64,000 nucleotides of DNA from Sphingopyxis yananensis (GTDB taxonomy: Bacteria > Pseudomonadota > Alphaproteobacteria > Sphingomonadales > Sphingomonadaceae). The stretch is from positions 1 to 64,000 of the forward strand of contig NZ_JAJEWI010000009.1 of assembly GCF_020687785.1 (NCBI RefSeq), written 5' to 3'. The position numbers and the translations under genes are program-made. How positions within the stretch are numbered: the stretch's first letter is position 1; every line of letters begins with the position of its first letter. Positions 8,340 through 16,121 of this stretch are shown piece after piece. The notes under the pieces were generated by a model that saw only the letters and a list, made by a program, of their open reading frames with translations, had not been told where the DNA came from and searched no databases.

Positions 8340-8549
8340 TCAAATTATTCCGCGCTCATGCAAATATGGTGCCCACATCACGGCAGCCATTAAACTGAAG
8401 AACGCCACCGTGAACCAGAAGAAGAAGGGCTGCCGCAGTCGATCAAACTCAAATGCCTGTGCACAAATGCGTCCCCTCACCAAGCCTTCGATAATGACGA
8501 AACTGCTGCATAAGGACACGCCAAGCGCGAGTAATAGACTGAGGCTCAT
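8340..8549 (-). CDS. Small two-span membrane protein
   Basis: This 69-residue protein has hydrophobic segments at about 2-22 (SLSLLLALGVSLCSSFVIIEG) and 42-61 (PFFFWFTVAFFSLMAAVMWAP), with a basic loop between them. This hairpin topology is common among small phage and plasmid proteins, including some holins, but no family is recognised. No strong ribosome site is visible, so the gene call is tentative. It points toward the unknown cargo gene on the other strand. Confidence 0.4.
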   Translation of the reverse strand: MSLSLLLALGVSLCSSFVIIEGLVRGRICAQAFEFDRLRQPFFFWFTVAFFSLMAAVMWAPYLHERGII

Positions 8550-8720
8550 GTCTCACTTTTACCTATGGCTACGCTGTCCGCAACTGGGTCGTTAGCCGTC
8601 ATTAAGAACGGCCGCTCCATACCTCATCTGCTCAATCTCATGGCAAGCCAACTTGATTTGTCCATTCATGAGCCTACCCCTTTCCCAAAAAACGCCTCCC
8701 CTTCGCTAGTCCTTGGGTAT

Positions 8721-8988
8721 GGGTCGGGAAAACTATAACATCTATAACCACCTAGCAAATTCAATGACTTATCGGCAATAAAACCTATAATATTTTTATA
8801 ACCTGATTATAGTTTTTAGAGCGATATTTTTGATTTAAATTATCCTTATTTTTCAATGGGATTATAGTTCTACCCCTGAGAGATTGCAAAAGATTGCACC
8901 CAAACAGTAACCTCACAAATGGCAGTTTCCTGCGGCTTTCAGCTAGGTTCAAATGGGGTGATTGCGGATATTATAGTTTTCCCGACCC
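8721..8988. repeat. 18-bp inverted repeat with CTATAA motif array
   Basis: GGGTCGGGAAAACTATAA at 8721..8738 has a perfect inverted copy at 8971..8988. Between and within the arms the hexamer CTATAA occurs three times forward (8733, 8742, 8785) and then three times inverted as TTATAG (8807, 8862, 8971). The enclosed DNA is strongly AT-rich. The arrangement suggests a protein-binding or strand-opening locus such as an origin, but the function is unknown. Confidence 0.6.
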
Positions 8989-9003
8989 CATCCTGAAAAA
9001 GAA

Positions 9004-9040
9004 AGGCGGAAAGAAGGTTTTCCCTTTTCCGCCTCTTTTC
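9004..9040. terminator. Bidirectional hairpin terminator candidate
   Basis: AGGCGGAAA pairs with a TTTTCCGCCT arm, with inner AAGG/CCCTT pairing and a short T loop. The stem is followed by CTTTT on the plus strand and by a T-rich run on the minus strand. It would stop leftward transcription from the portal-terminase operon, or rightward transcription from the cargo end. Confidence 0.5.
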
Positions 9041-9163
9041 ACAAACACCCCCTGAGCGTGCATCAAATTGCATCAGCAAACAGGGCTGGTCGATCTGCCA
9101 TAAGCCTAGGTCTTGGGCCGGTTTCCGGTCAACTCCAGATTGCATTAAAACCGACATAAAAAG

Positions 9164-9192
9164 CGCGCGGGCGAGGCGGGGGGAAAAGCGCG
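9164..9192. other. Candidate cos site (P2-like cohesive end)
   Basis: The core at 9170..9191 begins GGCGAGGCGGGG, continues with two extra G, then AAAAGCGC. From memory, P2 and 186 cohesive ends are 19-nt G-rich sequences beginning GGCG-GGCGGGGAAAGCA, so the match is close apart from small insertions. GCGCG flanks the core on both sides. Its place left of the leftward Q-P operon is where cos lies in P2. Confidence 0.65.
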
Positions 9193-9415
9193 AAATTTGG
9201 GGTGGCATCGCGGAAATCCGTGGGTTCGGGTTCCTATGGTCGATTTTCGAGGGAAATTTTCGCGCCGGTCGCGTAATATTATTTCGCGCCAAGTCATGGG
9301 CCGCTTGGGCCCCGCCCCACTGACCCATCGTCCGCGCCCATGCCTGCAATAGTCAGGGCAGCCCGCGTGTCACATTTAATTGACATCGCAATGGTCGTCA
9401 CTTATAAGAGACGTC

Positions 9416-9703
9416 ATGAAAACGGTCCAGACTTCAGCCTTTGCAGATTGGTTTAACAATCTGCGCGATATCAAGGCGAAGTCGAAGATCGCCGCCCGTA
9501 TCGCCCGCTTTGAAATAGGGCTGATGGGTGATGTGAAGAGCGTGGGCGATGGCGTGTCGGAAGCGCGGATCGCATTCGGCCCCGGCTATCGTCTGTATTA
9601 CACCGTGCGGGATGGCCAGTTGATCATTCTGCTGATCGGCGGCGATAAGTCTAGCCAGCGGCGCGACATCGCAAAGGCCAAAGAAATGGCGGCCCAGATA
9701 TAA
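9416..9703 (+). CDS. RelE/ParE-family toxin (HigB-like)
   Basis: This 95-residue protein matches the phage-derived Gp49-like/HigB killer family. It has the N-terminal FADWFNNLRDIKAKSKIAARIAR helix pair, GLMGDVKSVGDGVSEARIAFGPGYRLYYT strands with the conserved Glu-Arg, and LLIGGDKSSQRRDIAKAKEMA at the end. Such toxins cut mRNA on the ribosome. The ATG at 9416 matches the family start; an extension to 9380 adds non-conserved residues. The antitoxin gene follows after 18 bases, the reverse of the classical antitoxin-first order but normal for this subfamily. It probably stabilises the prophage. Confidence 0.88.
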   Translation: MKTVQTSAFADWFNNLRDIKAKSKIAARIARFEIGLMGDVKSVGDGVSEARIAFGPGYRLYYTVRDGQLIILLIGGDKSSQRRDIAKAKEMAAQI

Positions 9704-9721
9704 TCTAGGCCGCCGAAAAGG

Positions 9722-10024
9722 ATGATGGAAATTATGGCAATTGAACTGACGCCCTTTGATGCAGCAGCCCATATCACCGAAGCGGATGATCTGGCCGAAC
9801 TGCTGGCCGATGCCCTTGCAACCAACGACGCCCACACCATCGCGGGCGCGCTGGGCATTGTGGCCCGCGCACGCGGTATGACGAAAGTGGAACGGGATAC
9901 TGGAATGAAGCGGCAGGCGCTTTATCGTGCGCTTGGCCCCGAAGGCAATCCGACCATGGAAACCTTGCTGAAGGTGCTGCCCGCCCTTGGCCTGAAGCTG
10001 AGCATTGAACCAGCGCACGCATAA
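9722..10024 (+). CDS. HigA-like addiction-module antitoxin
   Basis: This protein of about 100 residues has a short N-terminal part (ELTPFDAAAHITEADDLAELLADAL) and an HTH domain: AGALGIVARARGMTKVERDTGMKRQALYRALGPEGNPTMETLLKVLPALGLKL. That is the typical pattern of the putative addiction-module antidote family partnered with RelE/Gp49-type toxins. It neutralises the toxin and represses the shared promoter. A second in-frame ATG at 9734 is an equally good start. A strong hairpin begins at its stop codon and closes the operon. Confidence 0.88.
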   Translation: MMEIMAIELTPFDAAAHITEADDLAELLADALATNDAHTIAGALGIVARARGMTKVERDTGMKRQALYRALGPEGNPTMETLLKVLPALGLKLSIEPAHA

Positions 10025-10050
10025 AGGGTGTCCATAGTCTGGACACCCTT
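10024..10050. terminator. Terminator between antitoxin and portal genes
   Basis: A perfect 10-bp stem AAGGGTGTCC/GGACACCCTT with a 7-base loop starts at the antitoxin stop and ends seven bases before the portal stop. The two operons converge here. T runs are short, so efficiency is uncertain. Confidence 0.6.
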
Positions 10051-10056
10051 CCCACA

Positions 10057-11106
10057 TCATGCGGCCTTCACCCGTTCGCGGAACTGGATGGCGTTGACGC
10101 CTAGCTGATCGTTGATTTCCAGAAAGACGGATTGCAGCGGCTCAATCTCCAATTCAAAGAATGCGTCGGTTGCCTTGGTGACATCGCCAAAGCCGCCCGC
10201 GTTGGCTGGAACGATGCCCAGCAATTGCGGCGGGACGCGGTGCGCGGCCAACACATCGTCCCGCGTCGTGTTCTTGATGCCAAGAAATTCATCCTTCGCC
10301 CCTGCCTCGGCAATCGGCAAAAGCCTGATGCCATTTTCCTTGCCCTCTGGCGCATGGACAAACAGGTTGCGAAAATTGCCTGGTCCTTTTGATTTCTTCA
10401 GCGCCTGCCGCATGGCATCGACATCGCCATTGCTGAACGTGCCGGTGGCAAAAAGAATATATCCGGCATGACTGCCATTTTCATAATAGCGGCGGCGGAA
10501 CAGCGTGGCGTTTTCATTCAGCAAGGCCGATTGCAGGGCAGATAGATATTCCGGCAAGCCATAGATTTCTTGATTAAGGTCCGGCGCACGGATGTGGATC
10601 ACGCTGCGAGCATCAAATTCCACCTCTTGGCCAAAGCTGGGCAGCCACCAATATTGCCCCGCCTTCACCCCGCGCCGCACATATTTGGCCAAGGCTTGAT
10701 CAATGCCCAGCACCCCGCCCAGCCGGTTGCGCGTGATCTGGGCATAGGCATTGCCCAGCACCAGATAATCTTGAACCATGCCCGCAAAGGCGCGGCCCGA
10801 TATCAGGCTGGAAGGCGCAAGGCTGGACGCCAGCATATTGCGCTTGAGAATGATCGCGCTGCTGTGGTGCGGCGATGCACGGAATGCCCGCGCCAAGCCG
10901 TCCAGCGATATCGGCGGTTCATACCAACGGTGATTATGCCAGCATTCCAGCATGTCGAGCATGGTGGACCGGCTCAGCACCGGTTCGGGATCGCCAAAGG
11001 TGAAGGCTTGCACGCCGCTGGCCGTATCATTGGCGGGGACAATCGCCCCCTGCGCGGCGCTGGCCGATGCTTGGCGGGACATGCGGCGGGTGTTTCGCTT
11101 GCTCAT
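10057..11106 (-). CDS. Q: Phage portal protein (P2 gpQ-like)
   Basis: This 349-residue protein resembles P2 gpQ/PBSX-family portals throughout: a leading FTFGDPEPVL, WYEPPISLDGLARAFRASPHHSSAI, then DYLVLGNAYAQITRNRLG and IYGLPEYLSALQSALLNENATLFRRRYYENGSHAGYI, followed by HRVPPQLLGIVP. Portals form the dodecameric DNA entry channel at one capsid vertex and dock the terminase. It is transcribed leftward with the terminase gene, whose stop overlaps this start (ATGA at 11103..11106), so translation is probably coupled. Length is standard. Confidence 0.92.
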   Translation of the reverse strand: MSKRNTRRMSRQASASAAQGAIVPANDTASGVQAFTFGDPEPVLSRSTMLDMLECWHNHRWYEPPISLDGLARAFRASPHHSSAIILKRNMLASSLAPSSLISGRAFAGMVQDYLVLGNAYAQITRNRLGGVLGIDQALAKYVRRGVKAGQYWWLPSFGQEVEFDARSVIHIRAPDLNQEIYGLPEYLSALQSALLNENATLFRRRYYENGSHAGYILFATGTFSNGDVDAMRQALKKSKGPGNFRNLFVHAPEGKENGIRLLPIAEAGAKDEFLGIKNTTRDDVLAAHRVPPQLLGIVPANAGGFGDVTKATDAFFELEIEPLQSVFLEINDQLGVNAIQFRERVKAA

Positions 11107-12959
11107 TCGATTATCTCCATTGTGCCCATGGGCTTTTCTTTGCCGTCAAGCGGCTCGTTCATCAGGATGTGCATGGTCGCCCACGCCAGATCGGCATGAC
11201 CATCGCCGCCGCCGCGTCCGGCCTTGAACGTGATATTGCGCCCGCTGGTTGTCAGAACTTTCTTGATCGACACAAAGGCGCTGACCAGATCGATCATCCC
11301 GCTGTCGAACGCCAAGCGTCCGCGCCGGATGATATTTTGCGCCTTCATGATCATCTGCGCTTTCAGATCGATGGAATATTCCAGCTTCACCACCGAACAA
11401 TTGGGCATCGCGCCTGCCTTGGCCAAAAGCTGATAGACGCCCGCCCCTACGCCGGTCGCGTCGATGCTAAGATAGGTGCAGTTATAACGGCTCAGCACCG
11501 CCTTGATGAACTCGGCTTGCTGTTCAAAATCCAGCCCGCGAAGCTGGTGCCGTTCCAAAATGCGGAATGTGCCGCCTACCTCGGTCGGCGGGGCGGAAAT
11601 CACCAGCGCGGCATTATCGCCATCTTCGCTTTCTTGCGGATCATAGCCCGCCCAGACAGGCCGATTGCCATAAGGCCGGTGCGCTTCTGGATCAAAGTCC
11701 ACCCAGTCAATCAAGCTGTCACAGCCCAGCTTGACCATATCGTTAAATTTGAACGCGCTGTGGCTGTCATCGACAAAGCCGCACAGGAACAGATTTTCAA
11801 ATTCGTCCGGCGCATATTCGTCCATCAATTCTTCGATGTCGAACAGGTCGCATCCGCCCTTGTCCGCGTCGTGAATGGTGACGATGTGCCGCCAAATGCG
11901 ATCTGGCCCCACCGATCCAGCGGCCAAGGCGGCATGGCTGACATCGATCTTGATCTGATCGGCTTTCTTGCGCCGCCTGTTGCGCCGGTCGCCCGTCCAA
12001 TAAGGATAGGCCGGATGCGCGACGGTGGACGGCGTGCTGAAATAGGTTTTACGCCATTTCTTGTGCGTCGCCATGCCAGACGCGACCTTGTTCAATTCCT
12101 CGAACGAATGGACCCAGAAAAATTCGTCGAAATAGAAATTACCGTGGCGGCCCTGCGCCGTGCGGAAATTGGTACCCAAAAAGTGCAATTCCGCTGCCGC
12201 TTCCTCGGCGGGGCGCAATTCCGATGTGATCATCATTGGATCGCCGGTCAGTGTCACGCCCACCAGCTTGGCAAAGGAAATGATATAGCTGCGGAACTGG
12301 TGCGCCTGTGCCTTGGACGCCGAAAGGAAAATCTGATTTCGGCCCGTCTCAATGGCATCCATCAAGGCTTCAAAGGCGAAATAATAGGTCGCACCGATCT
12401 GGCGCGATTTCAGGATCATACGGGTGCGCTGATCCTTGGCGTTCCACCATTGATGCTGATAATCATAGCAGCCGTCTAAGAAGATTTGCTTCAGCTGCTC
12501 GGCCTGTTCCGCCGTGAAATAATTTTTCTTGGGCGCTTTGCGCGGGCCTTTGTTTCGGTTGCCCACCTTTTCATTCAAATCACCAGCATGGCCGCCTTCG
12601 CTTTCATAGCGGCGCACCCGCGCCAGCGTGGCCACGCTGCGGTTCAGCGCGTCCATTTCGACCAAATCGGCGGGTGTTTTCTTTTCCTTGGCGATCAGGG
12701 TTAGCAGGCGGATTTCCAGCCCATCTTCGATGCGGCGGATCGATGGCGCATCATCCCATTTGTCGCGCTGTTTCCATGCCTCAATCGTGGCGCGGGGAAT
12801 GGGCTTCCCCTTGTCATTCATCACACCATGCAATTCAAATTCGCCGGTGATCTGGGAAACGCCCCAGCCGCGCCAATAAAGGCTGCAAGCGTGGCGGCGC
12901 GGGTCAAGGTGCCAAAGGCGGGCGGATTGGGGGCTGTCGCTGGTCATGGCGGCGACCAT
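11103..12959 (-). CDS. P: Terminase large subunit, ATPase (P2 gpP-like)
   Basis: This 618-residue protein has an N-terminal HTH-like region (YWRGWGVSQITGEFELHG, about 28-50) and an ATPase core. A Walker A-like RMILKSRQIGATYYFAFEAL lies at about 178-197, and FYFDEFFWV supplies Walker B acidic residues near 270. The nuclease-type C-terminal half includes AGYDPQESEDGDNAALVIS and SIDATGVGAGVYQL. It drives DNA packaging at the portal. Together with gpM it recognises and cuts cos. It is the first gene of the leftward operon; a 27-nt palindrome starts 33 bases upstream of its ATG. Confidence 0.92.
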   Translation of the reverse strand: MVAAMTSDSPQSARLWHLDPRRHACSLYWRGWGVSQITGEFELHGVMNDKGKPIPRATIEAWKQRDKWDDAPSIRRIEDGLEIRLLTLIAKEKKTPADLVEMDALNRSVATLARVRRYESEGGHAGDLNEKVGNRNKGPRKAPKKNYFTAEQAEQLKQIFLDGCYDYQHQWWNAKDQRTRMILKSRQIGATYYFAFEALMDAIETGRNQIFLSASKAQAHQFRSYIISFAKLVGVTLTGDPMMITSELRPAEEAAAELHFLGTNFRTAQGRHGNFYFDEFFWVHSFEELNKVASGMATHKKWRKTYFSTPSTVAHPAYPYWTGDRRNRRRKKADQIKIDVSHAALAAGSVGPDRIWRHIVTIHDADKGGCDLFDIEELMDEYAPDEFENLFLCGFVDDSHSAFKFNDMVKLGCDSLIDWVDFDPEAHRPYGNRPVWAGYDPQESEDGDNAALVISAPPTEVGGTFRILERHQLRGLDFEQQAEFIKAVLSRYNCTYLSIDATGVGAGVYQLLAKAGAMPNCSVVKLEYSIDLKAQMIMKAQNIIRRGRLAFDSGMIDLVSAFVSIKKVLTTSGRNITFKAGRGGGDGHADLAWATMHILMNEPLDGKEKPMGTMEIIE

Positions 12960-12991
12960 GCCGCCACGCGAACCGCTAATTCACCGCCCTG

Positions 12992-13018
12992 CATTGGTAA
13001 GGCGCGCCTCTACCAATG
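12992..13018. promoter_or_regulatory. 27-nt palindrome between the P and O genes
   Basis: CATTGGTA (12992..12999) and TACCAATG (13011..13018) flank an 11-base core that itself contains AGGCGCGCCT, so almost the whole element is self-complementary. It sits between the divergent P and O genes. Identical arms recur at 20520 and 24282. Likely roles are a late-activator binding site serving both directions, or an RNA hairpin. Confidence 0.6.
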
Positions 13019-13108
13019 GACAGCATTGATGAAATGCCTTTGCCGCGCCCTTTCTGCGTCATCGCACACGCAAACCGAACCCGCCCCGCAGCATAGGAAC
13101 CCCGCCCC

Positions 13109-13918
13109 ATGGCCAAAACCAATTTAGTCCGCATCGCCGTCGAAGGTGCCACCGCTGATGGTCGCATGATTGAACGGGTCCAATTGGAACAGGCAGCAGC
13201 CAATTATGAACCGGACACCTATGCCGCCCGCGTCAATTGCGAACATTATATGGGCTTCAGCCCCGATAGCCCGTTCAAATCCTATGGCAGCGTCTTAGCC
13301 CTGCACACCAAGGAAATTGAACTGACCATCGGCGGCGAACAGCATAAACGGCTGGCGCTTTATGCCGAAATCGAAGCCAATGAACATTTGATCGCGTTGA
13401 ACAAGGCCGGTCAAAAACTGTTCACCAGCGCCGAACTTCATCCCAATTTTGCAGATAGCGGCGAAGCCTATTTGGTCGGTCTGGCCATCACCGACCGGCC
13501 CGCCAGCCTTGGCACCGAAGTGCTGAAATTCGCGGCCATGGCGCGGTCGAATATCTTTAGCGATGCACAAGAAACGAGCATTGAAATGCTGTCCAGCACG
13601 GACCCCGCCGATATTGGCGAAGCGGTCAAGACGGGCTTTTTGTCTGCCTTAACGTCCATGTTTTCCGCCAAAACTAAGGACGACAAGCGCGAACCCATCA
13701 CCCAGCCCGCGCCCGCCAATGACAATATGGACATGCAAGCCTTTGCCAGCCTGATGGGTGATCAAATCGCCCTTGCTGTGAAGCCGCAGCATGAGGCGGT
13801 GACATTGCTGAAAACGGAACTGGCCGAACTGAAAACCCAATTGGCTGGCACGCCCGCGCCCTCGCACTTCACCCGCACGCCCGCCTCTGGCGGCAATGGC
13901 GTGAAAACCGACTGCTGA
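13109..13918 (+). CDS. O: Capsid scaffolding protein/protease (P2 gpO-like)
   Basis: This 269-residue protein has an N-terminal serine protease part with candidate catalytic residues Asp17, His46 (in CEHYMGF) and Ser107 (in FTSAEL). Published P2 gpO residues are Asp19, His48 and Ser107, so the triad appears intact. LVGLAITDRPASLGTEVLKFA follows. The C-terminal half is a coiled-coil scaffold (AVTLLKTELAELKTQLA) with Pro-rich ends. It guides procapsid assembly and cleaves N, O and L homologues. It opens the rightward head operon; the capsid gene follows 57 bases later. Confidence 0.92.
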   Translation: MAKTNLVRIAVEGATADGRMIERVQLEQAAANYEPDTYAARVNCEHYMGFSPDSPFKSYGSVLALHTKEIELTIGGEQHKRLALYAEIEANEHLIALNKAGQKLFTSAELHPNFADSGEAYLVGLAITDRPASLGTEVLKFAAMARSNIFSDAQETSIEMLSSTDPADIGEAVKTGFLSALTSMFSAKTKDDKREPITQPAPANDNMDMQAFASLMGDQIALAVKPQHEAVTLLKTELAELKTQLAGTPAPSHFTRTPASGGNGVKTDC

Positions 13919-13975
13919 CCGGTCCCGCCTTTCCTCTCCCCTTCCCCGCACACCTTTCCCACCGGAGCCTTGCCC

Positions 13976-15058
13976 ATGCGTAAAGACACCCGCGCCCAAT
14001 TACTTGGCTACAGCAGCCAGATTGCCATGATTAACGGCGTCGATGATGCCGCCCAGAAATTCACGGTGACGCCCACCGTTCGCCAAAAGATGCAAGAGCG
14101 CATCCAGCAAGGCAGCGAATTTCTGTCGCAGATCAGCTTTGAAACGGTGATCGACAAGACGGGCCAGAAAGTGGGCGTTGGCACCACGCGCCCAATCGCC
14201 AGCCGCACCAACACCGCTGGCGGCAATCGCCGCATCGCCACCGATCCGACATCCACGTCGAACGAAGGCATTTACGTCTGCGCACAAACCAATTTCGACA
14301 CCGCCATTCCTTATGCAAAGCTGGACAATTGGCGGCACAAGCCGGAATTTCAGACGCTGCTGCGCGACGTAATCCTGAAACAACAGGCCCGCGACATGAT
14401 CATGATCGGCTGGAACGGCACATCCGTTGCCGCGACGACCGACCGCGTAGCCAATCCGCTGTTGCAGGATGTAAACAAAGGCTGGCTGCACCATCTGCGC
14501 ACCGATGCGCCTGCCCGCTGCATTTTGGACGGCGCGCTGACCACCGATCCCACCAAGGCCATTTATGTGGCGTCTGGCGTGGAAGTGCTGAATGCCGAAG
14601 GCACCAACGCCGCCACCGCCAAGGCGGACTATGTGAACCTTGACCATTTGGTGCATGACCTGACGGAAATGCTGGACGAATGGCACCGCGATAGCAGCGA
14701 TCTGGTTGTCATCGTCGGGCGCGATCTGTTGCAGGATAAATATTCCAACATCCTGACCGCCGCCGCCAACACGCCAACCGAAGTGGAAGCCCGCGACCGC
14801 ATCTTGACCTTGCCCAAGCAAGTGGGCGGCAAGCGCGCCGTGGTCGTGCCATTCTTCCCCGCCAAGGCAGTGATGATCACGACGCTGGAAAATCTGGCGA
14901 TCTATGAACAGGAAGAAACGCGCCGCCGCTTGTTCCGCGATGAACCCGATTATGATCAGGTGGCCAATTATGAATCGGCCAACCTTGCCTATGTGATCGA
15001 AGATTACGGCTTGGCCGCCCTTGCTCAGAATATCGTGATGGGTCCGAAGCCAGCTTAA
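13976..15058 (+). CDS. N: Major capsid protein (P2 gpN-like)
   Basis: The 360-residue product starts MRKDTRAQLLGYSSQIAMIN, matching the P2 gpN N-terminus, and continues with FTVTPTVRQKMQERI and SEFLSQI near the processing region. The HK97-type fold is expected. The rest matches the family in order, including HLVHDLTEMLDEWHRDSSDLVVIVG and the C-terminal LANIAIYEQEETRRR-like segment. ATG 13976 is preferred over 13970 because the conserved start is there and GGAG lies upstream. Length is the same as P2 gpN (about 357), and the gene sits in the canonical place. Confidence 0.93.
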   Translation: MRKDTRAQLLGYSSQIAMINGVDDAAQKFTVTPTVRQKMQERIQQGSEFLSQISFETVIDKTGQKVGVGTTRPIASRTNTAGGNRRIATDPTSTSNEGIYVCAQTNFDTAIPYAKLDNWRHKPEFQTLLRDVILKQQARDMIMIGWNGTSVAATTDRVANPLLQDVNKGWLHHLRTDAPARCILDGALTTDPTKAIYVASGVEVLNAEGTNAATAKADYVNLDHLVHDLTEMLDEWHRDSSDLVVIVGRDLLQDKYSNILTAAANTPTEVEARDRILTLPKQVGGKRAVVVPFFPAKAVMITTLENLAIYEQEETRRRLFRDEPDYDQVANYESANLAYVIEDYGLAALAQNIVMGPKPA

Positions 15059-15115
15059 CCGCTGGCATCGCCCCCGCACGCCCCCTTTTCCGCCCCCATA
15101 ACAGGAACCAATGAA

Positions 15116-16006
15116 ATGAGCCTCGCAAGACGCCATCGGGATAAAATCCTTGCTGGTCTATCCGCTGCGAATGCCCCTGAAAATGGGGCCGGAACTGTCG
15201 CCCCCGCTGCCATCACCATGGCAGCGGGGGAGGCAAAACCCCGCGACATTCCCGCCGAACGCGCCGCCCAGCAAATCGGCCTGCGCCTGACCCATGATCT
15301 GCGTGATCTAAAAGGGATTAAGGGCATCGATCAAAAGGTCGCCCACAAGAAAAAACAGATTGGCGAATATGCCGCATGGATCGAAGGATTGCTGGAAGCC
15401 GATGCGGGCCTTGGCACCGGCATCGCCGCCGAAATCGCGCCCACCATCATGGTTTGGCATATCGATATTGGCGATTATGAAGCCGCCTTGCCTATCGGCG
15501 CTTTCCTGATCCGCCACGGCGCGGCCATGCCCGCCCGCTATAATCGCGACCCTGCCAGCGTCTTGACCGAAGAAATCGCCGCAGCCGCCCTGAAACAGCA
15601 GGCCGCTGGTGAAAGCTTCTGCGTCAATGTGCTGCTCAACCTCGAAACCATTGTCGATGGCATTGATATGCACGACGAAATCCGCGCCAAGCTGAACAAA
15701 GCCATTGGCAGTGAAATGCTGCGCGCTGGCGAAACAGTGCCCGCCAATGAGGCCGACGCCTATCTGACATCGGCTGGGGCTTATTTGGCCGAAGCCCAGC
15801 GCCTGCATGATCGCATTGGCGTGAAAGATCGGTTGAAGCGCGTCGCCAAGCTGATTGCCGCCACACAGGCCGCCGCCGCCGCCGCCGCCGAAGCGGAAGC
15901 GAAGGCTAAAGGCGAAGCCGAAGAAATCGCACAAGCCGCCAATTTGGCAACAAATGGCGCAGCCAGTGAAACCGGCGAACCCGCTGCCGACGCAGCGAAC
16001 GCCTGA
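15116..16006 (+). CDS. M: Terminase small subunit, endonuclease (P2 gpM-like)
   Basis: This 296-residue protein begins MSLARRHRDKILAG, like P2 gpM, and has the conserved middle with IEGLLEADAGLGTGIAAEIAPTIMVWHIDIGDYEAALPI and HGAAMPARYNRDPASVLTEEIA. The C-terminal third is an Ala/Glu/Lys-rich helical tail not found in P2 gpM (about 245 residues). In P2, gpM together with gpP cuts cos. An AGGAA site precedes the ATG. The long low-complexity tail may be a lineage-specific oligomerisation region. Confidence 0.9.
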   Translation: MSLARRHRDKILAGLSAANAPENGAGTVAPAAITMAAGEAKPRDIPAERAAQQIGLRLTHDLRDLKGIKGIDQKVAHKKKQIGEYAAWIEGLLEADAGLGTGIAAEIAPTIMVWHIDIGDYEAALPIGAFLIRHGAAMPARYNRDPASVLTEEIAAAALKQQAAGESFCVNVLLNLETIVDGIDMHDEIRAKLNKAIGSEMLRAGETVPANEADAYLTSAGAYLAEAQRLHDRIGVKDRLKRVAKLIAATQAAAAAAAEAEAKAKGEAEEIAQAANLATNGAASETGEPAADAANA

Positions 16007-16121
16007 CCCTCTGCCCCTCGGCGCTCAGGGCGGATCACGCATGGCGGGAAGGCTTTCGAGCCAAAGGGCCGTCCATTGACCTGATCCCCACCCTGTTGCC
16101 GTGACCTGAAAGCCATCGTCC

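Larger units (their letters stand above)
8550..9415. other. Non-coding region carrying repeats, terminator and cos
   Basis: This 866-base interval between cargo and the toxin gene has no convincing gene. An open frame on the minus strand (8939..9349) has composition unlike its neighbours and covers cos. The left part (about 8720..8990) is AT-rich with the inverted repeat; the right part is GC-rich with the cos candidate. The promoter of the toxin-antitoxin pair must lie at the right end. Confidence 0.5.

Noticed and set aside
8939-9349. 136-codon minus-strand frame over the cos region
   Set aside because: It runs through the cos candidate and the inverted-repeat arm, has no ribosome site, and its translation looks non-biological.
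11067-12479. Long plus-strand frame opposite the terminase gene
   Set aside because: It is a mirror of the GC-skewed terminase codons. The minus-strand protein has clear gpP motifs and an overlapping portal gene.
12992-13018. tRNA D-arm fragment (GGTAGAGGCGC-like on the minus strand)
   Set aside because: The resemblance is limited to a few bases; no other tRNA arm is nearby and the two-arm palindrome explains the sequence better.
14000-15136. Long minus-strand frame opposite the capsid gene
   Set aside because: His/Gly-rich translation without motifs. The plus-strand frame is an evident gpN.
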